Shown: in pieces, positions 47,093-64,000 of the stretch
How the letters are laid out: the number at the start of each line of letters is the position of its first letter
How positions within the stretch are numbered: position 1 is the stretch's first letter
Source of the DNA: Sanderia malayensis
Taxonomy: Eukaryota > Cnidaria > Scyphozoa > Semaeostomeae > Pelagiidae
Length of the DNA stretch: 64,000 nucleotides
Direction of reading: 5' to 3'
Assembly: GCA_013076295.1 (NCBI GenBank)
Contig: RQOL01000618.1
Coordinates: 2,542,001-2,606,000, forward strand
Position numbers and translations under genes: made by a program
The notes under the pieces: model-generated
Seen by the model: the letters and a program-made list of their open reading frames with translations, nothing else
Told to the model about the DNA's origin: nothing
Databases searched by the model: none

Positions 47093-48252
47093 AACATTGT
47101 TAAAATGAATGCTGCTGTCATGTAAAACCACTAGTCAGGACTAAAGGATCTAGCAATTGATTAAAAAGATATGTTTTGAAATGATTGCCTGCAAAAACAC
47201 ATGGAAAGGAAAAGGAGGTGTAGACAAAAGCTTCATGTGTGCAACAGTTTCTGTATTTTCAGGCACAGTACATCCCAAACCAATGTCAATTGAGAGAGAA
47301 GTTTCTCCATTTATGGCTACTGGAGCTCTATGCAATGGATCTCTCATGTGATCTTAAAAGTATTCTAAATTCTTGTTAAGTTGCGACTAAACATTCACCG
47401 AAGAGTGAAGTAGTTCAAGGGGTGAGATGTTAGCCTGCTTCTGTCGTATGTCAAGCGCACACTTTAATTCGATAACCAAATGATTTGCTGTACCGGCCAA
47501 TTTCAAATGTGGCATGACGTATGCATGTAGAGCGTAACGGTAGATGACTAATATCAACGGGTGAAGGATGACCATATGTCTGGTGCGTTGATTCCTTTGA
47601 CCTTGTACTATTCTCTTCTGCTAGGAAGTGGTGCTGTAGACTATCGGTAACTTACCTCTACACTAAACTCGAGACCCTGGTTCAAAACCTGGTGAGAACA
47701 TCTACTTTGTGTTTTTATCAATTTGTAATTTAAATCTTCTAACGGTGGACGTGTATGCGCAGTGCAATAGATTGGCAGCTACGCAGGAGCTTGCATGACG
47801 TAATACCACTGACAGTGTATGATGTAATTAGTTAGGGTTAGGGTTAGGGTAAGGGCTTGGGCTAGGGTTAGATGCCCTAAAAGTGGGTGTGCATGCGCAG
47901 TGCCTTACATAGACTACTGCGCAGGAGTTTGCATGACGTAATACTACTTGCAGTGTATGGTGTATCAAGTATGGTTTAGGGTTAGGGTTAGGTTTAGGCT
48001 TAGGGTTAGGGTTAGGGTTAGGGTTAGGGTTAGGGTTAGGGTTAGGGCTAGGGTTAGATGCCCTAAAGGTGGGTGTGCATGCGCAGTGCCTTACATAGAC
48101 TACTGCGCAGGAGCATGCATTACGCAATACTACTGGCAGTGTATGGTGTATCAGTTAGGGTTGGGGTTAGGGTTAGGGCTTGGGCTTGGGTTAGAGGCCG
48201 TAAAGGTGGGTGTGCATGCGCAGTGCCTTACATAGGCTACTGCGCAGGAGTA
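47093..48252 (+). repeat. Composite repeat, copy 3 (full length), abutting glycerate kinase
   Basis: Left end ACTAGCTGTTAAC as in copy 2, with a longer body (an extra block at about 47210-47370). A tRNA-like module at about 47620-47700 retains the TGGTTCAAAACC B box; its A box is weaker. Four tail units follow near 47745, 47880, 48060 and 48200, with TGCGCAGTGCC and ACTGCGCAGG arms around CTTACATAG(A/G) cores in units 2-4. The TTAGGG spacer between units 2 and 3 is the longest (about 47980-48058) and includes CTTAGGG and GCTAGGG variants. The tail ends about 97 bp before the glycerate kinase ATG. Confidence 0.8.
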
Positions 48253-48346
48253 TTCCGCTGCGCAGCAGACCACAAGCATCTTGGATTGCCAAGACAAGGT
48301 GAAAGGCCAAAAACAAGATTGCAAGGATATTTATTTCAATCAAAGC

Positions 48347-49849
48347 ATGTCTCTGAAGCAATTGGCGACGGAGATTTACAACAAGGGCCTGCTTGCTGTA
48401 CTTCCAGTTAATTTGGCGAGGCGAACACTGCAGGTAAAGGGCAATACATTACAAATTAACAATACAAAATACGATCTTAACAGAAATGTCCAAATTATTG
48501 GCTTTGGAAAGGCTGTTCTTGGTATGGCGAAAGCAGTTGAAGATATTTTGAATGATCACATCAAGCATGGAGTTATAAGTATACCATTCAACTTGCAAAA
48601 TTCTCTGCTGAAAAGCCCATTTCCCGAGGCGAGAAATATGTTGCTTAGTCCTGGAAGCAGAATTGAGATAAGAGAAGGAGCGAAGAATAATTTACCAGAC
48701 GCCGCAGCAGAGAAGAATGCACTTGAAATTGAAGAAGTTGTACAAGGCCTGAATAAAGAAGATATTCTTTTGGTTCTCATTTCTGGAGGTGGGTCTGCTC
48801 TTCTTCCTGCACCAGTAAAAGAGATCACGTTAAGCGATAAACTCAAAACAATAAAGGCTCTAACATCACAAGGATCAAACATTCAAGATCTAAACACAAT
48901 TAGAAAGAAGTTGTCCAGACTGAAAGGTGGCAAGCTAGCAAAGCTAGCACAGAGCGAGCATATTGTATCATTGATTCTTTCTGATATTGTTGGTGATCCG
49001 ATTGATTTGATATCATCAGCACCAACTTTTCCCGATCAATCAGCATATGCCGACTGCATTGAGATACTTAACAAGTATTCAATTAAGGATAGAGTTCCCA
49101 AGTCGGTGTTAGAGTTTTTGGAAGTGAAATCAGCTACAGAAGGACAGGTTCATGGCAAAGAAGATGTGGAAAATTTTCATAAAGTGCAGAATCTGATCAT
49201 TGGTAATAATGAAATAGCTGTTAATGAATGCGAAACTGTTGCAAAAAGCTACGGTTTTCAACCTGTTACATTATCAACGAAGCTTGATGGAGACGTTGAT
49301 GATGTTGCCAAAGCATACGCAAGTCTGTTGTGCTGGATGATTCATGGTGTAAGACCAAGCAATTCTGGATGTTTTGATGAGAGGCTACTTCAAGAAGCAT
49401 GGACAATCATGCAGAGTCAAGGGAAAATTTGCATAATAAGTGCTGGAGAAACAACAGTGAATGTCAAAGGCAGTGGAAAAGGTGGGAGGAACCAAGAATT
49501 AGCCCTGGCAACAGCATTTTATTATGATTCATTGGAAAAATCAATGAAGTTGCCCGGGTGTTCACAAGCTGCTACTTCATTTTGTCTCCTGTCTGTTGGT
49601 ACGGATGGACAAGATGGACCTTGTACGGCTGCAGGTGCATTTTTCACAGATGATCTGATTATCAAAGCAAACAAGGAGAAAATTGATATTGAAAGATTCC
49701 TTGCAAATAATGGATCAAATGATTTCTTTACCAAATTTAACAATGGTGAGAATCTTATGATGACGGGTCTTACTGGTACAAATGTCATGGATCTACAAAT
49801 CTTATTGATCGAGAAGAAGAATCCCTCATTCAGCCAAGCCTCTCTTTAG
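48347..49849 (+). CDS. GLYCTK: Glycerate kinase (GLYCTK, MOFRL type), intronless
   Basis: One ORF of 500 residues. The N-terminal DUF4147 domain carries GFGKAVLGMAKAVED (about residue 47) and the LISGGGSALLPAP loop (about 147), followed by TIRKKLSRLKGGKLAK and LSDIVGDPIDLISSAPT. The C-terminal MOFRL domain has AGETTVNVKGSGKGGRNQELAL and SVGTDGQDGPCTAAGAF. This enzyme phosphorylates D-glycerate in serine and fructose catabolism; human GLYCTK is 523 residues. The ATG at 48347 is the first in frame; the frame stays open to 48281 without another ATG. The 5' end sits against composite repeat copy 3, which likely supplies or overlaps its promoter. A poly(A) signal AATAAA-like motif lies near 49875. 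The gene converges on BABAM1. Confidence 0.94.
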   Translation: MSLKQLATEIYNKGLLAVLPVNLARRTLQVKGNTLQINNTKYDLNRNVQIIGFGKAVLGMAKAVEDILNDHIKHGVISIPFNLQNSLLKSPFPEARNMLLSPGSRIEIREGAKNNLPDAAAEKNALEIEEVVQGLNKEDILLVLISGGGSALLPAPVKEITLSDKLKTIKALTSQGSNIQDLNTIRKKLSRLKGGKLAKLAQSEHIVSLILSDIVGDPIDLISSAPTFPDQSAYADCIEILNKYSIKDRVPKSVLEFLEVKSATEGQVHGKEDVENFHKVQNLIIGNNEIAVNECETVAKSYGFQPVTLSTKLDGDVDDVAKAYASLLCWMIHGVRPSNSGCFDERLLQEAWTIMQSQGKICIISAGETTVNVKGSGKGGRNQELALATAFYYDSLEKSMKLPGCSQAATSFCLLSVGTDGQDGPCTAAGAFFTDDLIIKANKEKIDIERFLANNGSNDFFTKFNNGENLMMTGLTGTNVMDLQILLIEKKNPSFSQASL

Positions 49850-50009
49850 ACATGTATACGTTAAATATGCACAATAATAAAAAACGCTAAACTAGGTATT
49901 CATTTACATGCATAACAGATAAGCTACAACACTTTATAACATTTTTTATTCATTTAAAATAACAACTAATTTTATACAACAGTACTCAAAGTGGTGTGAA
50001 CTTGAAATT

Positions 50010-51868
50010 TTATATTTTGTTCACTGAGTTAGGGTCTTCCAGAGGTATGAGATCATAAAATGCTTCAGTTTGTGGAGATCTTTGTAACGGATGGCATATT
50101 AACTTTGCCATATTATCATATAATCTTTGAACACTGTTTGACACTTCTAAAACATATCCTGTTTCATCTTTATCCAGGTCACAGAAGAATTGGTATATTT
50201 CCTGCAGAATTAAACAGGTATTGGTAAAATTAGTTTCAAATCTCAACAATGAAATCCTGTACATTGTGTGCATTAGATCTTTTTTCCAATGAATGGAGAA
50301 AACGTTTAAAAGCATATACCTGTGCTTTATTGTCTTGTGTTGGAGAATCATGCAGGTAGAGAATGTCAATGAAGAAAAATGGAGAATCCTTGAATTGCTT
50401 AAATATCTGCGAGAAAAAGAAGCCACAATCGTCATCACGTAAGTGTCAGAGCAAAGTTAATTCAATAAGAAATTCAATCCACTTACTGCTTTTTGTTCTA
50501 AAGATATTTGAGGAGTACAATGTGATCTTCCGAAGATGAGAATGCAGCGAATGACGTATGGTGGGGTGAGAAGATGATCACCAACTTCTGGCAATTGGCA
50601 ATGGTCTTTTCTAAAAGGAAATCAACCACTAATAATCAGTATCAATACACAATTCAAAATTCACTGCAATACATCTGATGATGGCTATACTGTAACATCG
50701 ACATCTACTGATTACTGTCTTCCTTCTAAAAAAAGATTCTGACAGGGGTGAAAGCCAGAATGGAGAGTAAATACGAGAGTATTATTGGCACTTTGATTAG
50801 GGTAAACCAGCTCATTATGTTAGGGGGAGTGCCCAAGAACTTCTCTTTTCTTTTAAGCCCCGGGAGTCTTATTATTATCATTCACTTTTAAGGGGCCTGC
50901 TTACAGGAAGGGAGAGCTAAGTAGAGAGGGGGGCTTAATAAATTTCTGCTTCTGACAGCTGAAATGAGAATTTATGGTAATTACGACACCAACTTACATC
51001 AATTGAATAATGCTATCAAAATCTGTAAATTGTTAAGTATCATTTCAAAGTTATGTTCTCACAACTATTTATATCTGTGCATATGATGTGTTGAAATCAA
51101 ATAAAGTAGGATGAGAAAGGATACAGAATATATCTTGTTCATCGTTATTTTTTGGCGTGTCAGTTGGTTCAAGTCCTTCGATAATATCTTGGATAGTGTC
51201 AAGTTGGTTTGTAAACTCATGGCACTAAAATATATTTCATCAACATTAACAAATAGGAATCCAACTGTTTTCTTGAAGGGAAAATAACACCAAAAGTGTC
51301 ATCTTACCCAGAAAACACTGTCATTTTGTACCAATGCTAAAGCGTATTCGTGCAAAGGGTTGACTGCATTCTTTGTTGAAAGAAACATTTCCAAACTTCC
51401 TTTGATGTATTGCAAAAATGTCTCCTGCCTTAAGACAAAATTGGATCACCCTAACATGTTTTCAGATGAATTTTGCATGTAAAAACGATTCTAATGGCAA
51501 AATTCTCACCTCACTGATGTTAAAGAAATGTTTGACATTTCCCAAGAAATATCAATGAATATTATCTATATAACAAAGAAAAAACATCAACAAATTTTCA
51601 AATTCACAACAAGAGTTACACGATTAAACCAATGTGTTATTGAAAATCGTACAATTTTTTCCATGCAATTGATAGGTGCTGCTTTTTCTTTTGATTTCTC
51701 TTCATGTTTATCTTCCATTTCAACTGCACTATCTTCTTTGTTATCTTCATCTTTTATTTCAATATGATCAGATATTTTAGTTTCATCAATATTTTCATGC
51801 AAAGGTTTTATGTCTGCTGCTTCAATAGAACCTTCTAGATCACTGCTTTCTTCTGGAGACTGATCCAT
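50010..51868 (-). CDS. BABAM1: BRISC and BRCA1-A complex member 1 (MERIT40)
   Basis: Seven exons (51868-51653, 51565-51510, 51428-51308, 51224-51125, 50605-50487, 50406-50320, 50201-50010) join in frame to 296 residues. The first about 65 residues are acidic and disordered (MDQSPEESSDLEGS...). A von Willebrand A-like domain follows: EKIIFIDISWEMS at its first strand, ALALVQNDSVFW, TPPYVIRCILIFGRSHC, and SPFFFIDILYLHD. The C-terminus NMAKLICHPLQRSP matches the family's AKLLAHPLQRP helix, which binds BRE/BABAM2. The protein is a scaffold of the BRCA1-A and BRISC deubiquitinase complexes. The exon 5 acceptor (GAAAAG before ACCATTGCC) was chosen to keep frame. It is divergent from VCP with 260 bp between start codons. 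Confidence 0.9.
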
Positions 51869-52128
51869 TTTTCACCTTTAAAATCACTTTCAAAAAAGAA
51901 TATTATTATTGTTTTAAACTCAACATGATGTTCTAAGAGGTGGGGGGAAGTTAAAGGGCATGAAAACGAGACTATATAATGACGTAATGGTTTCAAGCGC
52001 AAGCGCAACACGAGTCAGCATTTTGGATTTCTGGAAATTCTCTTTCTTCATCTTTTTCTTTGTGAGACATTGACCGATAAGCAGTTGAAGACTTTTCACT
52101 TGAAAGTTACACCTCTAAACTTGAAAAT

Positions 52129-57441
<5,313 letters not shown>

Positions 57442-57779
57442 ACTCGTTACTCAAAGAGAACAAAATAGGAAAAGACAGTTTCATTTGCCAATATATGTAT
57501 ACAATGTTCGGTTAGCTCATTAATATCATTATTATTATTATTATTACTATTTTCACCGTTGCTCTGTTGATGCGAGGTTTCTGAAACATTTCTCACGTGA
57601 TAGTTTATTTAATTTTCAAATCGCAATATGTCTTCAAATGCCAAAAGAGCTTTATAAACTAAAAATCAGTGTGTATTTTCTTGATCAAGCAAATCGTACA
57701 AGGCATTAAGCTACAAATATGATTTACAGAATTATATGATGAATTGAAAGGTGATAAATAATAATATTATTTAAAACAA

Positions 57780-58799
<1,020 letters not shown>

Positions 58800-58979
58800 A
58801 TTTTACAGAATAGAGAACATGTGTTATAAACTTCAACAAGCAGCCATTTTTGTTTCGCTTTATGCATATTCAGAACGAGGCACAAGCAACATGTGGGCAC
58901 GCGTCAAACAAAACAATTTTCCTTCTTTCAAGTCAAATTTCATTGCGTTAGGCCGACGTTTGAAGTAAATACGTTTGCA

Positions 58980-61252
58980 ATGGAGGTAAAAACGGAGAAT
59001 GATGTACAAGAGCTTGTCCAAGAGGACGACGAGAAGCCTGAAATCGAGGAAGATGCTCAAAGCGTGGAAATGGAGTTGGCAGAAGAAGCTATCGATAAAA
59101 GTGGCGTGATAAAAATCACAAACATCTCCCCCGGTGTCAAAGTCGACCAGATGAAAATTCTATTTGGGTTTCTGGGCAATATTGAGGAAATGGCACTTTA
59201 TCCCATGGAGTGAGTAAAATTATCTATCCTTGATATATATTTCTTATTGATATACCTACATTGTAGACATAAGCGTTTTGTTTTGAATGTTTAGAAGATG
59301 AAGAAGAAAGGGGGTGTGGTCGGTCGCTTCTTTCATTCCACGTGCACCGCACGTGTGCTGTAGCCAGAGTCGCCTCCTGCTCCGAATATTCCGCTTAGCC
59401 ATTGTGCCAAGCCAAATATGGGATGGGGCACAAAACAAAATGTGGGTGAAGCCACAATTGTAATCGAGGCTATTTAATAAAAGAAGCCACTATTGATTGA
59501 AAAAGAGGCTGCCATGATGTCATTTTCCAATATAAATTTATGACGTCAGTTTTCAACAAGCTCCACAATAAGTGCTAAAATGATCAGAAAAAATATTTTA
59601 AACATTTTAAGAATTGTTACCTTTAGCTCAAGAACTTGAATCTTGTTTGTCAATAATCTACATATCTTTATTGAGTTCCATTATTTTAACTTGTTTCAGT
59701 GAAAATGTTCCCGTTAATTCAAAGACATGTTTTGTGAAATATGAAGACAAAGCAAGTTGTGATGTTGCTCAACATCTTACAAATACAGTATTTGTTGATC
59801 GACCCCTTGTTGTGGTTCCTATTTCCGATGGTTTGTACCAATTCATCCATTCATTTATTACTTAATTCATTCATTTTATTACTTAATTCATTCATTCATT
59901 TATTACTTAATTCATTCATTTTATTACTTAATTCATTCATTCATTTGTTACTTAATTCATTCATTCATTCATCACTTAATTCACTCATTCCTTGATTAGT
60001 GCATTCATATATTTAATCTCTTTTCGATATCTCTTTTCAAATAGGAGTTATACCAGACGAGGGAACAGCCATGCAGCCAAAAACTCAACCAGCCAATGGC
60101 GGTTTTGGTGATGGGGATCTCTATGATCCATTTTCATCTGATCCTTTAAGCCAGGTAATTATTTATTATTTCTGAACCAGGAATTATATAATTATATATA
60201 CGGTGATTCATTTTGTGACCATTCGCGTGTTTTTTTAGTTCATGGGAAGTATGAGTGTTGGCAACAATCTCCCTCCACCCCCTGTGCTTGGAAATATTGA
60301 CCCTGTTAAAATTGAAGAAATTCGTAGAACGATCTTCGTTGGTAATCTGGATGATTCTGTTGGTCCAGAAATGTTGGTTGCATTCTTTTCTGGTGTCGGT
60401 GAAATTAAATACGTCAGGCAAGCTCAAAATGAAAATGGACAGAAGTTCTCATTGATAGAATTCACAGATTTATCTGTCATTGCAACTGCATTGCAATATC
60501 ATGGCGTCATATTTTGTGGAAAGCCATTGAGGTGAATTGATTTCTTTCAAGGTGAAATTTCAAGATGGCATACATAATTTCCTGGGACATCCTTTAGTCT
60601 AACATTGTTTGACTTCTTTTCAGAGTAACTTATTCCAAGTGTGCCATTATCAAGCCAGATTTTGAGAAAATTGAAGCTGAAAGAAAAATGGCTGACAGAC
60701 ATTCTCGCTATACTTGTGAGTGTGGCCATTAATTACATTTATACATACATACATACATACATACTGAATTATTTGTTATCCTTGCCTTGGTACGTCAATT
60801 CATACCATGGAATAATAAAGTGTGTTTATTATCCTTTTTCAGCTCGCAGAAGATCAAGTTCATTGTAAGTGCATTTGACCCGCATCTCCAAAAGTGAAGA
60901 AATCAAATTAGACATGGGAATTAATACAACCACCATAGCATCATCTATATATCTGTATGAAAGGCATGACATTTTTTATCTTATTGCTTGACGACAGATT
61001 CTTTTTTTTCGATTAGACAAAGAAGCCAGTCACCCTCTCGTTCCCGCAAAGGATCTCGCAGATCCAGGACAAGATCTCGTTCAGGATCGGCATTTTCGAA
61101 ATCTCGCAGACGAAGGTCGCGATCCTCGTCTTATTCAAGACGGAGGCGAAGATCGCGATCCTCGTCTTATTCAAGACGGAGGCGAAGGTCAAGATCCAAT
61201 TCGAGTTCACGTCGACGAAGAAGAAGGTCAAGAAGCAGATCCAAATCAAGGT
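58980..61252 (+). CDS. SREK1: SREK1-like splicing regulator (3' end outside the visible exons)
   Basis: At least seven coding exons. The ATG at 58980 opens an acidic N-terminus, then RRM1 (IKITNISPGVKVDQMKILF; KTCFVKYEDKASC). A linker carries YDPFSSDPLSQ and PPPPVLGNIDPVKIEEIRRT, then RRM2 (IFVGNLDDSVGPEMLVAFF; FSLIEFTDLS), VTYSKCAIIKPDFEK, and an RS domain with SRRRRSRS-type repeats beginning near 61015. This order matches SREK1/SRrp86, an SR-related regulator of splice-site choice. The exon ends at about 61252 in an RS codon run with a weak GTCAAT donor; the following intron is the satellite array. Remaining exons were not found before the window end, so the C-terminus is missing. Confidence 0.9.
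59845..59995 (+). repeat. ATTCATTC-type microsatellite in SREK1 intron 2
   Basis: Repeated TTACTTAATTCATTCATTTA blocks with ATTC subunits fill most of this intron immediately before its acceptor region. No function is suggested. Confidence 0.85.
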
Positions 61253-61331
61253 CAATTTCAACTCACTTTATTATCATCGACTATTCATCTTATAGATTAT
61301 GCTTGTGCATGCTGCCTATCTGTCTATCCAC

Positions 61332-63318
61332 GTACTTCATGTACATGTGAGAAAGTTTAAATAGCTATCCGCGGGAAATCTGGGTTTTTGAACCATTGCT
61401 CCTAAAGAGCTGGGAATTGTCTCAACGTGATCAGTAGAACCTATTTAGTATAATTCGACTCTTTGTGAGTCATTTTTCAGTCTATTTCAAAATTTGAATT
61501 TTTCAGTTACCCACTTCATGTATGATAGAAAGTTTAAATAGCTATCCGCGGAAATCTGGGTCTCTGAACCATTGCTCCTAGAGAGCTGGGAATTGTCTCA
61601 ACGTGATCAGTAGGACCTGTTTAGTATAATCCGACTCCTTGTGAGTCATTTTTCAGTCTATTTCAAAATTTGAATTTTTCAGTTACCCACTTCATGTATG
61701 ATAGAAAGTTTAAATAGCTATCCGCCGGAAATCTGGGTCTTTGAACCATTGCTCCTAGAGAGCTGGGAATTGTCTCAACGTGATCAGTGGGACTTATTTA
61801 GTATAGTTCGATTCCTTGTGAGTCATTTTTCAGTCTATTTCAAAATTTGAATTTTTCAGTACCCACTTCATGTATGATAGAAAGTTTAAATAGCTATCCG
61901 CGGAAATCTGGGTCTCTGAACCATTGCTCCTAGAGAGCTGGGAATTGTCTCAACGTGATCAGTAGGACCTATTTAGTATAATTCGACTCCTTATGAGTCA
62001 TTTTTCAGTCTATTTCAAAATTTGAATTTTTCAGTTACCCACTTCATGTATGATAGAAAGTTTAAATAGCTATCCGCGGGAAATCTGGGTCTTTGAACCA
62101 TTGCTCCTAGAGAGCTGGGAATTGTCTCAACGTGATCAGTGGGACTTATTTAGTATAGTTCGACTCCTTGTGAGTCATTTTTCAGTCTATTTCAAAATTT
62201 GAATTTTTCAGTACCCACTTCATGTATGATAGAAAGTTAAAATAGCTATCCGCGGGAAATCTGGGTCTTTGAACCATTACTCCTAGAGAGCTGGGAATTG
62301 TCTCAACGTGATCAGTAGGACCTGTTTAGTATAATCCGACTCCTTGTGAGTCATTTTTCAGTCTATTTCAAAATTTGAATTTTTCAGTTACCCACTTCAT
62401 GTATGATAGAAAGTTTAAATAGCTATCCGCCGGAAATCTGGGTCTTTGAACCATTGCTCCTAGAGAGCTGGGAATTGTCTCAACGTGATCAGTGGGACTT
62501 ATTTAGTATAGTTCGATTCCTTGTGAGTCATTTTTCAGTCTATTTCAAAATTTGAATTTTTCAGTACCCACTTCATGTATGATAGAAAGTTTAAATAGCT
62601 ACCAGCCGGAAATCTGGGTCTTTGAAGCATTGCTCCTAGAGAGCTGGGAATTGTCTCAACGTGATCAGTAGGACCTATTTAGTATAGTTCGACTCCTTGT
62701 GAGTCATTTTTCAGTCTATTTCAAAATTTGAATTTTTCAGTACCCACTTCATGTAGCTATGATAGAAAGTTTAAATAGCTACCAGCCGGAAATCTGGGTC
62801 TTTGAAGCATTGCTCCTAGAGAGCTGGGAATTGTCTCAACGTGATCAGTAGGACCTGTTTAGTATAATCCGACTCCTTGTGAGTCATTTTTCAGTCTATT
62901 TCAAAATTTGAATTTTTCAGTACCCACTTCATGTAGCTATGATAGAAAGTTTAAATAGCTACCAGCCGGAAATCTGGGTCTTTGAAGCATTGCTCCTAGA
63001 GAGCTGGGAATTGTCTCAACGTGATCAGTAGGACCTGTTTAGTATAATCCGACTCCTTGTGAGTCATTTTTCAGTCTATTTCAAAATTTGAATTTTTCAG
63101 TACCCACTTCATGTAGCTATGATAGAAAGTTTAAATAGCTACCAGCCGGAAATCTGGGTCTTTGAAGCATTGCTCCTAGAGAGCTGGGAATTGTCTCAAC
63201 GTGATCAGTAGGACCTGTTTAGTATAATCCGACTCCTTGTGAGTCATTTTTCAGTCTATTTCAAAATTTGAATTTTTCAGTACCCACTTCATGTAGCTAT
63301 GATAGAAAGTTTAAATAG
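61332..63318 (+). repeat. Tandem satellite array, 176-180 bp unit, in a SREK1 intron
   Basis: About eleven units mark the array; GAGTCATTTTTCAGTC recurs near 61467, 61643, 61820, 61995, 62172, 62348, 62524, 62701, 62881, 63061 and 63241. The period is about 176-177 bp in the first seven intervals and exactly 180 bp in the last four, which contain an extra TAGC (CATGTAGCTATGATAG) and are nearly identical. Every unit holds GAATTTTTCAG, a good splice-acceptor-like string. The array starts about 80 bp after the RS exon and is broken on the right by the hAT-like insertion. Confidence 0.93.
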
Positions 63319-64000
63319 CAGTGGCGGATCCAGAGGGGTGCAAAGGGTGCAAGCGCACCCCTCAGATTTTTCAACAGATGTGAATAAATTAATAATGACC
63401 ATTATTAATATCATAAATATCTAAATATTAAATTTTTAACAATCTTTGGCGTCCTGAGCAAGCTTCCAGCAACTTTCCAAACACCGTCTTGTTTTCGTTT
63501 TGCTCCAAGGCCTTGTTATAAGGTTGTCATAAAATGCAGACCAGCATCCCACATCATCCTCCAATGAGATTACGTCGGATTATTTGATCTTGAGTATGCA
63601 CCTCTGACCCGTGGATTGCGTATTGACATGTACATTTTCAGTAAATTACTGACCAAAATCTGAGGTTCTCCTCCAATGAAATCACGTCGGCCTGATTGAT
63701 CATGACTTTGCTCCCCTGACCCGTAAATTAAGTACTGTCAGTAGTGTGAACAACCAATAAGAAGCTTCAATTCTGCTCTCCTCAACTCAGTTTTGCACCA
63801 CTCAAGGCAGATCAACCAATCAAAATGCATATTGAGGGGAGCAAGATTGATTTTCAGGGGGTAACTCGGGGTGTAATGTAGATGTAAAATAAATGTATCA
63901 GCACGCGTGTATCAATGTCAATGTGGCGAATGATATTTCCATTCACCTTATCGGTAGAAATAAATTTTCAATGGGCCTAAGTATGGAATCAGATAGTGGA
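63319..64000 (+). mobile_element. hAT-like DNA transposon fragment, cut by window end
   Basis: The satellite unit is interrupted after TTTAAATAG by CAGTGGCGGATCCAG, a sequence typical of hAT terminal inverted repeats, followed by a short GC-rich hairpin (GGGTGC...GCACCC). About 660 bp of non-coding sequence follow, including two diverged direct copies of a CTCCAATGA...CTGACCCGT segment (about 63560-63615 and 63672-63725). No transposase ORF is visible. The other end is beyond the window, so the target-site duplication cannot be checked. Confidence 0.6.

Overview
The window is nuclear DNA of an animal (metazoan). It is AT-rich, with short GT-AG introns, closely spaced genes on both strands, and many animal-specific or animal-typical genes (ELAV-type RNA-binding protein, PLK1, NEK8, RNF220, DOT1L, BABAM1, GILT). 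Telomere-type TTAGGG repeats occur inside the sequence. The compact layout, the intronless multi-pass membrane proteins and the sequence divergence suggest an invertebrate, possibly an early-branching one such as a cnidarian, placozoan or sponge. I cannot name the species from the sequence.

Region 1-14.7 kb: a tRNA-type SINE (minus), an unrecognised polytopic membrane protein (minus), a truncated copy of a composite repeat, an intronless ELAV-like gene (plus), a Tctex1-type dynein light chain gene (plus), and a second unrecognised multi-pass membrane protein (minus). Region 14.7-30 kb: a small inverted-repeat transposon-like element, a ten-exon Polo-like kinase 1 gene, a second copy of the composite repeat ending 66 bp before a GILT thiol reductase gene, a seven-helix membrane protein gene nested antisense in the last GILT intron, a large foldback repeat, and an SGNH hydrolase gene (minus).

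Region 30-47 kb: NEK8 (kinase plus RCC1 repeats), RNF220 (RING E3 ligase), a DHHC palmitoyltransferase close to ZDHHC21 (minus), and DOT1L (H3K79 methyltransferase, 20 exons). Region 47-64 kb: the third composite-repeat copy ending 97 bp before an intronless glycerate kinase gene, BABAM1/MERIT40 (minus), VCP/p97 with two related H/ACA-type snoRNAs in its introns, mitochondrial ferredoxin FDX2 (minus), and SREK1 (plus, cut by the window end), whose last visible intron holds a 176-180 bp satellite array interrupted by a hAT-like insertion.

Most genes are unrelated housekeeping or regulatory functions. Four neighbouring pairs are divergent with short gaps (SGNH/NEK8, ZDHHC/DOT1L, BABAM1/VCP, FDX2/SREK1), as expected of shared promoters. 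The most unusual structure is the three-copy composite repeat: a tRNA-like module followed by an array of promoter-like units (palindromic TGCGCAGT...ACTGCGCA around a TATA-like core, then a TGACGTAAT site) separated by telomeric repeats. Two of its three copies abut the start codons of unrelated genes on the same strand.
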